Positions 35,248 to 46,140 are shown, counted from the stretch's first letter. The stretch: DNA of 64,000 bases from Rhizobium sp. EC-SD404 (GCF_902498825.1 NZ_LR701459.1:681001-745000); one strand, 5' to 3'. Made by a program: numbers and translations. The notes: generated from the letters alone by a model not told the origin.

Positions 35248-36447
35248 ATGCCTGCCAGTGCATTGCCTTTCAGCCACGCCGAATACGAGCGTCGACTGCG
35301 TCTCGTGCGCGACTCCATGCGCAGGCAGGAGATCGATGTCCTGTTCGTCGAGGACCCTTCCAACATGGCATGGCTGACCGGCTATGACGGCTGGTCTTTC
35401 TACGTGCACCAAGGCGTGCTCGTCTTCCATGACGAAGACCCGATCTGGTGGGGGCGCGGGCAGGATGCCAATGGGGCGGTCCGTACAGTCTACATGGAGG
35501 ACGCGCGCTGCGTTCCCTACGCCGACCACTATGTGCAGTCGCGCGAAATTCATCCGATGCAGACGCTCGCGGCGCTGATCCGCGACAAGGGCCATTCGTC
35601 GTCGCGTATCGGCGTCGAACTCGACAATTACTACTTCTCCGCCAAGGCCTATCTGGTGCTGGAATACGAACTGCCCAACGCGACCTTCAGCGATGCGACG
35701 GGTCTCGTGAACTGGCAGCGCACGGTCAAGTCGAACGAGGAACTCGCCTTCATGCGCAAGGCGGCGCTGATCGCGGAGAAGGTCGTCGACGGCATCGTAG
35801 AGCGCGTCGAGCCGGGCATGAAGAAGAACGAGGTGGTGGCCGAGATCTATGCGGACACGATCCGTGGTCTCGACGACGGCACGGAAGAGGGCATCTGGGG
35901 CGACTACCCGGCTATCGTGCCTCTTCTGCCGAGCGGATCGGATGCCGCCGCGCCGCACCTCACCTGGAGCGCGCAGCCTTTCAAAAAAGGTGAAGCGACC
36001 TTCTTCGAGATCGCAGGATGCTACCGCCGCTATCACGTGCCGTTCTGCCGGACGGTGTTTCTTGGCAAGCCGCCGCAATATCTGCTCGACGCAGAAATGG
36101 CCGTGGTGCTCGGCCTCGAAGCAGGGCTCGAAACCGCGCGTCCGGGCGCGCGCGCCGGCGATGTGGCGCGGGCCTTCCACTACGAGCTCGAGAAGATCGG
36201 CATCGATCGCGGCGCCCGTTGCGGCTATCCGATCGGCATTTCCTATCCGCCGGACTGGGGCGAGCGGACCATCTCGTTCCGCGAGAACGACGACACGATC
36301 CTGGAAGCCGGCATGACCTTCCACTTCATGCCGGGGCTCTGGATGAAGGATTGGGGCCTGGAGATCACCGAAAGCATCCTGATCCGCGATGGTGCAGCGG
36401 CGGAATGCCTCTGTAATCGCCCGCGCAAGATGTATGTGAAGGACTAG
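35248..36447 (+). CDS. doeA: Ectoine hydrolase DoeA/EutD (M24 peptidase family)
   Basis: A 399-residue creatinase/aminopeptidase P-fold enzyme. It opens the ectoine ring to give N-acetyl-diaminobutyrate. Distinctive DoeA regions are GYDGWSFYVHQGVLV near residue 48, PSGSDAAAPHLTW and the C-terminus LCNRPRKMYVKD. The frame is open from a GTG at 35203, but ATG 35248 has AGGAAA before it and gives the normal length. It is divergent from eutB; the 227-nt gap has no regulator gene and no clear operator. No MocR/AsnC regulator (EnuR, AsnC-type) is present in the window. Confidence 0.88.
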   Translation: MPASALPFSHAEYERRLRLVRDSMRRQEIDVLFVEDPSNMAWLTGYDGWSFYVHQGVLVFHDEDPIWWGRGQDANGAVRTVYMEDARCVPYADHYVQSREIHPMQTLAALIRDKGHSSSRIGVELDNYYFSAKAYLVLEYELPNATFSDATGLVNWQRTVKSNEELAFMRKAALIAEKVVDGIVERVEPGMKKNEVVAEIYADTIRGLDDGTEEGIWGDYPAIVPLLPSGSDAAAPHLTWSAQPFKKGEATFFEIAGCYRRYHVPFCRTVFLGKPPQYLLDAEMAVVLGLEAGLETARPGARAGDVARAFHYELEKIGIDRGARCGYPIGISYPPDWGERTISFRENDDTILEAGMTFHFMPGLWMKDWGLEITESILIRDGAAAECLCNRPRKMYVKD

Positions 36448-36455
36448 CCGGCTTC

Positions 36456-37613
36456 ATGTTGCTGGAGCGGACCCGCGCGATCCTTGCCGATCTCATCGCC
36501 TATCCGACGGTGTCGTCGGATAGCAATGTGGATCTGATTGCGTATGCGGCGGACCTGCTGAAGCAATCCGGCGCGGAAATCCGGATCTCGCAGGATCCCG
36601 AGGGCGGCAAGGCGAACCTCTTCGCGTCGCTTGGGCCTGGAGGGGATGGCGGTATCGTGCTTTCGGGCCATTCCGATGTCGTGCCCGTCGAGGGGCAGGA
36701 CTGGACGAGCGATCCGTTCGCGCTTCGGGAAGCCGACGGCCTGCTCTACGGGCGCGGCACCTGCGACATGAAGGGCTTCATCGCCGCATGTCTCGCCATA
36801 GCGCCGGTTTTCGCCGCGCGCGATCTCACCCGCCCCGTGCATTTCGCGTTCACCTATGACGAGGAAGTCGGCTGCCTCGGCGCGCGGACGCTGATTGCCG
36901 ATCTCGCCGAAGCAGGCATCCGACCGTCGGCTGTCATCATCGGCGAGCCGACAGAGATGCGCATCATCGAAGGCCACAAAGGCTGCTTCGAATACACGAC
37001 GCATTTCACGGGCTCAGGCGGCCATGCCTCGATCCCCGATGCGGGCGTCAACGCCATCGAACATGCCGTCAGCTACATCACGCGGTTGCTGCAATTGCGC
37101 GAACCGCTGAAGGCGCGGGTGCCTGCGGGCAGCCCGTTCACGCCGCCGTGGACCACGCTTCAGGCCGGGGCCATCGTTGGCGGGCCGGCGCGCAACGTGG
37201 TGGCGAGCGACTGTCGCGTCGACTGGGAAATGCGGCCGGTGACCGCCACCGACGCCGATTTCGTCAAGGCCGAGATGCGGGCTTACGTCGAAGAGGTGCT
37301 GAGGCCGGCCATGCATGCGGTCGATCCAGCAACCGACATCGTGACCCACGTGATCGGCGAGGTCGAAGGTCTGGAACCGGCCAGCCATTCCGAGGCGCTC
37401 GCCATCGCGCGCGAGCTGACCGGACGCAACGAGGCCGATGTCGTCTCTTTCGGCACAGAGGCCGGCCTTTTTCAAAAGGCCGGCATTTCCGCCGTCGTCT
37501 GCGGCCCCGGCTCCATCGCGCAGGCCCACAAGCCGGACGAATTCATCAGCCTCGACCAACTCGACCAGTGCCTCGGCATGTTGGAGCGACTGGCCGATAA
37601 GGTCAGCCGCTGA
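36456..37613 (+). CDS. argE: ArgE-type M20 deacetylase coupled to doeA
   Basis: A 385-residue M20 zinc peptidase of the acetylornithine deacetylase type. Metal ligands and catalytic acids are all visible: His72 and Asp74 (SGHSDVVPVEG), Asp104 (GTCDMKGF), Glu136-Glu137 (YDEEVG), GEPTEM and the late His in QAHKPDEF. It lies 8 nt behind doeA. In known clusters that slot holds DoeB/EutE, an aspartoacylase-type deacetylase of a different fold. N-acetyl-diaminobutyrate is N-acetylornithine shortened by one carbon, so this enzyme may replace DoeB; ordinary arginine synthesis is the alternative. Confidence 0.8.
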   Translation: MLLERTRAILADLIAYPTVSSDSNVDLIAYAADLLKQSGAEIRISQDPEGGKANLFASLGPGGDGGIVLSGHSDVVPVEGQDWTSDPFALREADGLLYGRGTCDMKGFIAACLAIAPVFAARDLTRPVHFAFTYDEEVGCLGARTLIADLAEAGIRPSAVIIGEPTEMRIIEGHKGCFEYTTHFTGSGGHASIPDAGVNAIEHAVSYITRLLQLREPLKARVPAGSPFTPPWTTLQAGAIVGGPARNVVASDCRVDWEMRPVTATDADFVKAEMRAYVEEVLRPAMHAVDPATDIVTHVIGEVEGLEPASHSEALAIARELTGRNEADVVSFGTEAGLFQKAGISAVVCGPGSIAQAHKPDEFISLDQLDQCLGMLERLADKVSR

Positions 37614-37619
37614 GTCCGA

Positions 37620-37792
37620 TCAGAATTTGTGGTCGATGCCCGCCTGTTTCATGATTTGATGTCGCTATCGACCGGGAATTTCTTGCCGGTCGTCGGGTTC
37701 CACCAGATCTCGTGATCACCTTTGCCGTGGCGGAAGAATGCGCAACCGTTCTCGCGCAGGATGTCTTTGACTGCCTTTGTGTAGCCCGGCAT
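37620..37792 (-). pseudogene. HicA-type mRNA interferase, frameshifted near the C-terminus
   Basis: The intact frame runs 37792-37649 and gives 47 residues with the HicA core (FFRHGKGDHEIWW, catalytic His27), then stops after VDSDIKS. In another frame the usual HicA ending continues at once (MKQAGIDHKF, 37652-37620). Family members carry about seven residues (RHTANAI-like) between these two parts. About 22 nt therefore seem to have been lost between two ATC triplets, breaking the frame. The gene follows its HicB-like partner by 9 nt. It may still fold in part, so loss of activity is an inference. Confidence 0.7.
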
Positions 37793-37801
37793 CCGTCGAA
37801 G

Positions 37802-38044
37802 TCAGGCGCGCGATGAGATGCCGGCGACGTTCGCCATCAGCGCAAACGGCACCTCTGCGTGGACAGCCTCGATGACACCGTTCTCCTCGAGAAGCTCAGG
37901 CACCATCACTTTCAGCTTGGCGATCATCTGATCCATGGACGGCGCTTCGGTAGCAAGGCCAGGAACATCGCTATCGGCGACGTACCAGACCTGCGCCTCC
38001 TCATCCCATTCGACAGCGACAAAGAATTCATGCTCGGGTCGCAT
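37802..38044 (-). CDS. HicB-like antitoxin (DUF1902)
   Basis: An 80-residue protein with the DUF1902/HicB partial RNase-H-like fold: FFVAVEWDEEAQVWYVADSD near the start and PSMDQMIAKLKVMVPELLEE. ATG 38044 follows AAAGGA. It is the first gene of an antitoxin-toxin pair whose toxin is frameshifted. It lacks a recognisable C-terminal DNA-binding domain. Such small HicB proteins neutralise the toxin by direct contact. Confidence 0.78.
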   Translation of the reverse strand: MRPEHEFFVAVEWDEEAQVWYVADSDVPGLATEAPSMDQMIAKLKVMVPELLEENGVIEAVHAEVPFALMANVAGISSRA

Positions 38045-38139
38045 CACCGGGTCCTTTCGCGGTAACTCGCACCGCTGCGCTCACGAAAGATATGGGGCGC
38101 CGGGCTGATCTCTGTCAACGCCGGCGCGCCACTGCATCC

Positions 38140-38925
38140 TTAGACCGACTTGATCGCGCCGCCGTCGCAGCGGATCAGGCTGCCGGTCACGTAGCTTGCG
38201 GGCACCGACACCAGGAAGGCGGCGACGGAGGCGAATTCTTCCACGGTGCCGTAGCGGCCGGCGGGGATCGAGGCGCGGGCGGTTTCGCGGATGTCGTCGA
38301 TCGGCTTGCCGGTGCGCTTGGAATTGGCTTCGTCCAGTTCGTCCACGCGTTCGGTCTGGATGCGGCCGGGCAAGAGCATGTTGAAGGTGACGCCGGCACC
38401 GGCATTCTCATTGGCCATGGATTTCGACCAGCCGACAAGTGCAGAGCGCAGGGCGTTGGAGAGGCCTAGATTGGGGATCGGTTGGATCACGCCGGATGAT
38501 GCGACAGTGAGGATGCGGCCGAACCCTTGCTCCTTCATCGCAGGCAGGAAGCGCTGCGTGATCGCCATCACGCGCAGCACCATCGTGTCGAACTGTTTTG
38601 CGAGAACCTCGAGCGAGGCGTCGGTCATCGCGCCGGGAGGCGGGCCGCCGGTGTTGTTGACGAGGATGTCGATGCCGCCGAGTTTCTCGGCGACTGCGGC
38701 GGCGAGCGTATCCACGACGCCCTGATCGGTGAGGTCGGCTTCGACGAAATCGGCCTTGCCACCCGCTTCGCGGATCGTCGCGACGGCGCGTTCCAGCTTG
38801 TCGCGGGAGCGGCCGGACAGCAGCACATGTGCGCCTTCTTCGGCGAGCTTGGTGCCGATGCCGAGACCGAGGCCGCGTGTGGAGGCAAGCACGAGCGCGC
38901 GTTTGCCGGTCAATCCGAGATCCAT
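38140..38925 (-). CDS. Short-chain dehydrogenase/reductase
   Basis: A 261-residue classical SDR: the N-terminal glycine motif is modified to VLASTRGLGLGIGTKL (near residue 12), NNTGGPPPG follows near 87, and SSG with a downstream catalytic region GLSNALRSALVGWSKSMANE in place of the usual YxxxK. The tyrosine of YxxxK is not obvious at this place, which resembles the divergent 3-oxoacyl-ACP reductase-like subgroup. Substrate unknown. ATG 38925 follows GGGAGAG; the longer open frame is not supported. It is divergent from pyrC. Confidence 0.8.
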   Translation of the reverse strand: MDLGLTGKRALVLASTRGLGLGIGTKLAEEGAHVLLSGRSRDKLERAVATIREAGGKADFVEADLTDQGVVDTLAAAVAEKLGGIDILVNNTGGPPPGAMTDASLEVLAKQFDTMVLRVMAITQRFLPAMKEQGFGRILTVASSGVIQPIPNLGLSNALRSALVGWSKSMANENAGAGVTFNMLLPGRIQTERVDELDEANSKRTGKPIDDIRETARASIPAGRYGTVEEFASVAAFLVSVPASYVTGSLIRCDGGAIKSV

Positions 38926-39057
38926 GATGCTCTCCCTTTTCGTTATTCGGGCCTCGGTATAGCCGCCGGGAGCCGTGAACAACAAGCGGTGCGGCGATTG
39001 TCCTTGGCCGACCGGCTCTGCTAACGAGGATCAACGTTACAGACTTGTGAGACCTCA

Positions 39058-40095
39058 ATGACCGAACTGACGATCCGCCGCCCCGACGACTGGCATCTGC
39101 ATCTGCGCGACGGGGCGATGCTGGAAGGCGTGCTGCCGCAGACGACGGCGCATTTCGCACGCGCGATCATCATGCCGAACCTGGTTCCGCCAGTCGTCAC
39201 CGCGAACGATGCGCGCGCCTATCGCGATCGCATTCTGAATGCGCGGCCGGACGGGTCGGACTTCGCGCCGCTCATGACGCTCTATTTGACGGAAACGACC
39301 GACCCCGACGATCTGGCGGAGGCCCAAGCGAGCGGTATCGTCACGGCTGTGAAGCTCTATCCGGCCGGCGCGACCACCAATTCTGCAAGCGGTGTGCGCG
39401 ACATCGACAAGGTCATGCCGATCCTCGAGCGCATGGCATCGATCGGCTTGCCGCTCTGCGTGCATGGCGAGGTGACGGATCCGGCGATCGACATCTTCGA
39501 CCGGGAAGCGGTCTTCATCGAACGGGTGTTGGCGCCGCTGCGCAAAAGGCTGCCGGAACTGAAGATCACGATGGAGCATGTCACGACGAAGGACGGCGTG
39601 GATTACATCAAATCGGCTTCCAGCAATCTCGCGGGATCGATCACCACCCATCACCTGATCATCAACCGCAATGCGATCCTCGCAGGCGGCATCCGCCCGC
39701 ATTATTATTGCCTGCCGGTCGCCAAGCGGGAGACGCATCGCCTGGCGCTGCGCGCCGCCGCGACGTCGGGCGACGCGCGGTTCTTTCTCGGCACGGATTC
39801 CGCACCGCATGTGGATGCCACGAAGGAATGCGGCTGCGGCTGCGCGGGGATCTTCACCGCCACCAACACGATGCCGCTGCTTGCCCATGTGTTCGAGGAG
39901 GAGGGTGCGCTGCACCGGTTGGAGGCGTTCACCTCGCTCAACGGTCCTGCCTGGTACGGCCTTCCGGTCAACAAGGGCACGTTGACGCTGACCAAGCGCG
40001 CCGAGCCGGTCGCCTACCCCGCAAAGATCGAGACGGGCGCCGGGCCGGTCACGCTTTTCGATCCCATGTTTCCGGTTCACTGGGATGTCGTCTGA
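39058..40095 (+). CDS. pyrC: Dihydroorotase PyrC (class II, short form)
   Basis: A 345-residue amidohydrolase. Zinc-binding HxH is in [10 protein letters not shown] (residues 11-20), the carboxylated lysine in [15 protein letters not shown] near residue 98, further histidines in HGEVTD and EHVTTKDG, and the catalytic Asp in GTDSAPH. It closes carbamoyl-aspartate to dihydroorotate in pyrimidine synthesis. It is followed after 84 nt by pyrE, so the two likely form a unit. Confidence 0.95.
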   Translation: MTELTIRRPDDWHLHLRDGAMLEGVLPQTTAHFARAIIMPNLVPPVVTANDARAYRDRILNARPDGSDFAPLMTLYLTETTDPDDLAEAQASGIVTAVKLYPAGATTNSASGVRDIDKVMPILERMASIGLPLCVHGEVTDPAIDIFDREAVFIERVLAPLRKRLPELKITMEHVTTKDGVDYIKSASSNLAGSITTHHLIINRNAILAGGIRPHYYCLPVAKRETHRLALRAAATSGDARFFLGTDSAPHVDATKECGCGCAGIFTATNTMPLLAHVFEEEGALHRLEAFTSLNGPAWYGLPVNKGTLTLTKRAEPVAYPAKIETGAGPVTLFDPMFPVHWDVV

Positions 40096-40179
40096 CGGGT
40101 AGCGCCGCGCATCGCTTGCTGCTAATCAACCGGCGCCCGCTCTTCCCGCCCGCCCGATCAGACAGTCAAGGATCCGCCG

Positions 40180-40878
40180 ATGTTCGCCAACAGCTTCCCC
40201 GACAAGGATGTGGCCGCCGAACTCGTCGCGAAAATGCTGCTTGAGATCAAGGCGGTCCACTTCAACGCGGACGAGCCTTACAAGCTCGCATCGGGCATGC
40301 GCAGCCCCGTCTATATCGACTGCCGCAAGCTGCTGTCCTATCCGCGCGTCCGTTCCGCCGTCATCGATTTTGCCGCTGGCACGCTTCTGCGCAACGCCGG
40401 CTTCGAGCAGTTCGACTGCATTGCCGGCGGCGAGACGGCCGGGATCCCCTTCGCGGCCTTGCTGGCCGATCGCCTTGGCCTGCCGATGATCTATGTGCGC
40501 AAGGCGCCAAAAGGTCATGGCCGCAATGCCCAGATCGAAGGCCATATGCCTGAGGGCGCGCGCGTGCTCGTCATCGAGGATCTGACGACGGCCGGCGGCA
40601 GCATGTTCAAGTTCATCGATGCGATCCGCGCAGCCGGCGGCGTCGTCGATCACGGTATCGCGCTCTTCTTCTACGGCATCTTCCCCGAGGCAGAGCAGCG
40701 CTTCGAAAACGGCAAGGTGAAGCTCCATTACGTCGCCACCTGGCGCAATGTGCTGGCCGGTGCCCGCGATCAAAAACTTTTTGACGAAAAGACGTTGTCG
40801 GAAGTCGAAGCATTCCTGAATTCGCCGCTCGAATGGTCGGCGCGCAATGGCGGCATTTCCGAACTGCCGCAAGGCTGA
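40180..40878 (+). CDS. pyrE: Orotate phosphoribosyltransferase PyrE
   Basis: A 232-residue type I phosphoribosyltransferase with the PRPP-binding motif [17 protein letters not shown] near residue 128 and [16 protein letters not shown] near residue 40. It makes OMP from orotate and PRPP. It is the long alphaproteobacterial form of the family. Start ATG 40180 with a weak purine-rich site. Confidence 0.95.
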   Translation: MFANSFPDKDVAAELVAKMLLEIKAVHFNADEPYKLASGMRSPVYIDCRKLLSYPRVRSAVIDFAAGTLLRNAGFEQFDCIAGGETAGIPFAALLADRLGLPMIYVRKAPKGHGRNAQIEGHMPEGARVLVIEDLTTAGGSMFKFIDAIRAAGGVVDHGIALFFYGIFPEAEQRFENGKVKLHYVATWRNVLAGARDQKLFDEKTLSEVEAFLNSPLEWSARNGGISELPQG

Positions 40879-40916
40879 TTTTCTTTCCATAGCTCAATCA
40901 ACGAGGGAGACAGGCC

Positions 40917-42179
40917 GTGACGAAGCCGAAGCTCTTGATCGTCGGTGCCGGTGGCGTCGGCCAGGTGACTGTCCACAAAGCGGCCCAGTTCCGCGCCGAA
41001 TTCGGCGGGATCGTTCTCGCTGCACGCAACGCGGATAAATTGGCTGCGATCGCGCAGGAAGTGCAGGAGCGCTGGGCGAAGCCCGGCGAGGCTGCGCTGA
41101 TCGAGACAAGAACGATCGATGCACGCAGCATCGAGGACGTGAAACGCGTGATCTCGGAGACGGGCGCCCGCATCCTGATCAATGTCGCGTCGCCCTATTG
41201 CAACGAAACGCTGCTCGACGCCTGCCTTGCCACAGGCACGCATTATCTCGACACCGCGCTTGGCGAGGACGAGCATGTCGAGGACATCAAGGCGCCCTGG
41301 TACTCCTATGTGGAGTGGCCGCGCCGCGAGAAGTTTGGCGAGAAGAAGCTCAACGCTTTTCTCGGCATGGGGTTCGATCCAGGCGTCGTGAACATCTTCT
41401 GTGCGCAGGCCCGCAAGCACCATTTCGACAGCATTTCGTCTATCGACATCATCGACGTGAATGCCGGCAGCCATGGGCAGTACTTCGCGACGAATTTCGA
41501 CGCGGACGTCAATCTGCGCGAGGTGAAGGAAGACGTCATCACCTGGGAAAACGGCGCGTGGAAGACGATCCCGCACCACTCGGAATGGATGGATGTGACG
41601 CTGCCGCAGGTGGGATCGCACCGCGTCTATTCAATGGGGCACGACGAGTTGCAGTCGCTGGCCTACACTTTCCCTGGCACCGAGCGCATCACCTTCTGGA
41701 TGGGCTTCGGCGAGCACTATCTCAAGGTGTTCAACGTGCTCGACAATCTGGGGCTAACCTCGTCGATCCCTGTCGAAGTCGACGGTGTGGAAGTCGCACC
41801 GAACCGCCTCGTCAAGGCACTCCTGCCGGATCCGTCGTCGCTCGCACCGGATTACGAAGGCAAGATCTGCATCGGCTGCGACATCCGAGGCATGAAGGAT
41901 GGCCAGGAGAAGCGGCTGTTCATCTGGTCGAACTGCGACCATGCGGAGAACTACGAGGAGGTCGGTAGCCAGTCGATTTCCTATTCGACCGGCGTTCCCG
42001 TCATCACCGCGATCCGGCTGATGGCGGACGGCACGTGGAACCCGCAGACCATGACCCATATGGAGGAGCTGGATCCGGATCCGTTCCTGAAACTGATGCC
42101 GGAAACGGGCATCGATTGGCACGAGACGGTGCTGCCGGTCGACGGCTCTTGGCCATTCGCAAAGCCGGGGGCTGCCTGA
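40917..42179 (+). CDS. Carboxynorspermidine synthase (saccharopine dehydrogenase family)
   Basis: A 420-residue reductase with an N-terminal NADPH Rossmann motif (LLIVGAGGVGQVTVHKA, near residue 6). It belongs to the LYS1-like carboxynorspermidine dehydrogenase group, which condenses aspartate semialdehyde with a diamine in the alternative route to (nor)spermidine. The start is GTG with GAGGGAGA in front. The stop overlaps nspC as TGATG, and the pair is the standard operon for carboxy(nor)spermidine in rhizobia, where it makes homospermidine or spermidine. A true saccharopine role is unlikely. Confidence 0.9.
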   Translation: MTKPKLLIVGAGGVGQVTVHKAAQFRAEFGGIVLAARNADKLAAIAQEVQERWAKPGEAALIETRTIDARSIEDVKRVISETGARILINVASPYCNETLLDACLATGTHYLDTALGEDEHVEDIKAPWYSYVEWPRREKFGEKKLNAFLGMGFDPGVVNIFCAQARKHHFDSISSIDIIDVNAGSHGQYFATNFDADVNLREVKEDVITWENGAWKTIPHHSEWMDVTLPQVGSHRVYSMGHDELQSLAYTFPGTERITFWMGFGEHYLKVFNVLDNLGLTSSIPVEVDGVEVAPNRLVKALLPDPSSLAPDYEGKICIGCDIRGMKDGQEKRLFIWSNCDHAENYEEVGSQSISYSTGVPVITAIRLMADGTWNPQTMTHMEELDPDPFLKLMPETGIDWHETVLPVDGSWPFAKPGAA

Positions 42180-43351
42180 TGGCGGGCAATTTCGAGCGCT
42201 TCGATCCCGCGCGCGTGCCGAGCCCCTGCTATGTCATCGATCTCGCCAAGCTCGAGGACAATCTGAAACTTCTGAAGTCGGTCGGTGAACGCGCGGGCGT
42301 CGAGATCCTGCTCGCGCTCAAGGCCTTTTCTTTTCCGGGCGCCGGCGGGCTCGTCGGCCAGTATCTTTCTGGAACGGCGGCAAGCGGGCTCTATGAAGCG
42401 CGGCTCGGGCGCGAGCGGTTCGGCGGCGCGGTCCACACCTATGCGCCGGGACTGTCGACCGCCAATATCGACGGCATTCTGGAGCATTCCGATCACGTCA
42501 TCCTGAACTCCCTGCATCAGTGGCAGCGCTTCGAACCACAGCTTAAGGCGGCATCAGGCGTCGATTTCGGACTGCGCATCAACCCTGGCCATTCGGAAGT
42601 GGCGCAACCGCTTTACGACCCTTGCGCACCGTGGTCTCGGCTGGGCGTGCCGGCCGACGCGATCACTGCCGAGGACCTGGCGCCTTTCGGTGGTTTGCAT
42701 GTGCATGCGCTTTGCGATCATGATTTCGATGCGTTCGACCGACTGCTGAGCGCTGTCGAAGAGCGATGCGCGCATCTCTTCGGTGCGGTGCGCTGGATCA
42801 ATCTCGGTGGCGGGCTGCTGATCACCGAGGATGGCTTTCCGATCGACACGCTGGTGGAGCGCCTGAAGGCCTTCCGCGCCCGCACGGGCCTCAAGGTCTA
42901 TCTCGAGCCCGGCACGGCGGTGGCCCTGCATGCGGGCGCGCTGGTCGCGGAAGTGCTCGATATTGCCGAGAACGGTGCCGCCATCGGCATTCTCGATGCT
43001 TCGGCCACGTGCCACATGCCCGATGTGATCGAAGCGCCGTTCACGCCAGAACTCATCGGCGCACAGGCTCTGCCGCGCAGCCTGGCAGCGTCCGAGGCGG
43101 ACGATCTGACAATGCGTCTCGGCGGGCCGACATGTCTGGCCGGCGACGTGATCGGTACCTATCGCTTCGCCACCCGGCCAGAGATCGGCGACCGGCTCGT
43201 CTTTCTCGATCTCGCCTATTACACGATGGTCAAGAACACGACCTTCAACGGAACGCCGCTGCCATCCATCGCCACATGGGATGCGCGCACGGATGCCGTC
43301 GAGATCGTCAAGACATTCGGCTACGAAGATTTCGAGCAGCGACTGGGCTAG
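42179..43351 (+). CDS. nspC: Carboxynorspermidine decarboxylase NspC
   Basis: A 390-residue PLP decarboxylase of the alanine racemase fold (fold type III, Orn/DAP/Arg group). The PLP lysine is in LLALKAFSFPG near residue 44, and the glycine-rich NLGGGLLI is near residue 205. It decarboxylates carboxy(nor)spermidine. It is translationally coupled to the preceding dehydrogenase (TGATG). Followed by a 50-nt gap holding a LacI-type palindrome and then fructokinase. Confidence 0.92.
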   Translation: MAGNFERFDPARVPSPCYVIDLAKLEDNLKLLKSVGERAGVEILLALKAFSFPGAGGLVGQYLSGTAASGLYEARLGRERFGGAVHTYAPGLSTANIDGILEHSDHVILNSLHQWQRFEPQLKAASGVDFGLRINPGHSEVAQPLYDPCAPWSRLGVPADAITAEDLAPFGGLHVHALCDHDFDAFDRLLSAVEERCAHLFGAVRWINLGGGLLITEDGFPIDTLVERLKAFRARTGLKVYLEPGTAVALHAGALVAEVLDIAENGAAIGILDASATCHMPDVIEAPFTPELIGAQALPRSLAASEADDLTMRLGGPTCLAGDVIGTYRFATRPEIGDRLVFLDLAYYTMVKNTTFNGTPLPSIATWDARTDAVEIVKTFGYEDFEQRLG

Positions 43352-43370
43352 CCACGAAGGGCCGAATTGA

Positions 43371-43384
43371 TTAAATCGATTGAA
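43371..43384. promoter_or_regulatory. LacI/GalR-type operator candidate before fructokinase
   Basis: TTAAATCGATTGAA is an almost perfect 14-bp palindrome with the central CG characteristic of LacI/GalR-family operators (compare the Cra-type core AATCGATT). It is 17 nt before the frk start and just in front of the GGGAGGGG ribosome site. No LacI regulator is present in the window. Confidence 0.45.
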
Positions 43385-43401
43385 TTCTTGGGAGGGGTGC
43401 G

Positions 43402-44325
43402 ATGATCGTTTGCTGTGGTGAAGCCTTGATCGACATGCTGCCGCGCAAGTCGGTCACCGGCGAGGACGCTTTCGCACCCTATGCCGGAGGGGCGGTGTTC
43501 AACACAGCCATCGCGCTCGGGCGGCTCGGTATTCCCACCGGGTTCTTCACGGGTCTCTCCTCCGACATGTTCGGCGATGTGCTGCGGGCGACGCTCGACA
43601 GTTCGCATGTAGACCATTCCCATTGCGCATCCCTCGACCAGCCGACGACGCTCGCCTTCGTGAAGCTCACCAACGGTCATGCGAGCTACGCGTTCTTCGA
43701 TGAGAACACTGCCGGACGGATGATCACCGATGCCGACCTGCCCACGTTCGGGCCTGACGTGACGGCGCTGCATTTCGGGGCGATCAGCCTGATCTCGGAG
43801 CCGTGCGGCTCGACCTACGAGGCGTTGATGAAGCGCGAGGCGGCACGCCGCGTGATCTCGCTCGACCCCAACATTCGCCCGGGCTTCGTTCGCGACCGGC
43901 AGGCGCATCTGGAGCGGATGAACCGGATGATCGCCATGAGCGACATCGTGAAGCTGTCGGACGAAGATCTCGCCTGGTTCGGTTTCGATACGCCCGAGGC
44001 GGCTGCTGCCGAATGGCTGAAGGCCGGCCCGTCGCTCGTGGTGGTCACGAAAGGCGCGGAAGGTGCAATCGGTCTTTCGATTCGCCACCGCGTGAGCGTA
44101 CCGGGCAACCGCGTCGACGTTGCCGATACGGTCGGTGCCGGCGATACGTTCAACGCAGGCATTCTCGCCTCGCTCGACCGTGCATCTCTTTTGACGAAGG
44201 TTGCCATTGCCGACCTCGGCGAAGATGCCATTGCAGATGCGCTGTCGCTCGGCGCAAAGGCCGCGTCGGTGACCGTGTCGCGCCCGGGCGCCAATCCGCC
44301 CTGGGCTCACGAAATCGGTTTTTGA
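43402..44325 (+). CDS. frk: PfkB-family fructokinase
   Basis: A 307-residue ribokinase-fold sugar kinase: it starts MIVCCGEALIDMLP, carries the first PfkB region YAGGAVFNTAIALGRLG near residue 29 and the second region VADTVGAGDTFNAGIL near residue 240, with catalytic Asp in GAGD. It would phosphorylate fructose taken up by FrcBCA; frcBCAK is 13 kb away on the other strand. GGGAGGGG precedes the ATG. It is convergent with pgi. Confidence 0.88.
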   Translation: MIVCCGEALIDMLPRKSVTGEDAFAPYAGGAVFNTAIALGRLGIPTGFFTGLSSDMFGDVLRATLDSSHVDHSHCASLDQPTTLAFVKLTNGHASYAFFDENTAGRMITDADLPTFGPDVTALHFGAISLISEPCGSTYEALMKREAARRVISLDPNIRPGFVRDRQAHLERMNRMIAMSDIVKLSDEDLAWFGFDTPEAAAAEWLKAGPSLVVVTKGAEGAIGLSIRHRVSVPGNRVDVADTVGAGDTFNAGILASLDRASLLTKVAIADLGEDAIADALSLGAKAASVTVSRPGANPPWAHEIGF

Positions 44326-44358
44326 TCCCGGCTTGAACTGTGCGTGGCCTGCTGAAGC

Positions 44359-46002
<1,644 letters not shown>

Positions 46003-46140
46003 GGTGCGTGCCTGTCTTCGCTTGGGGCGGGACTGTTCTATGCGCGGTCTGAGAGGGCTGTTCAAGGGCGATGAGGGTTGGCAAAAATTGCCGCGACGGT
46101 GGATTTTGCTGTAGAAGGTTGCATCAGCCGGGAGATTGGC

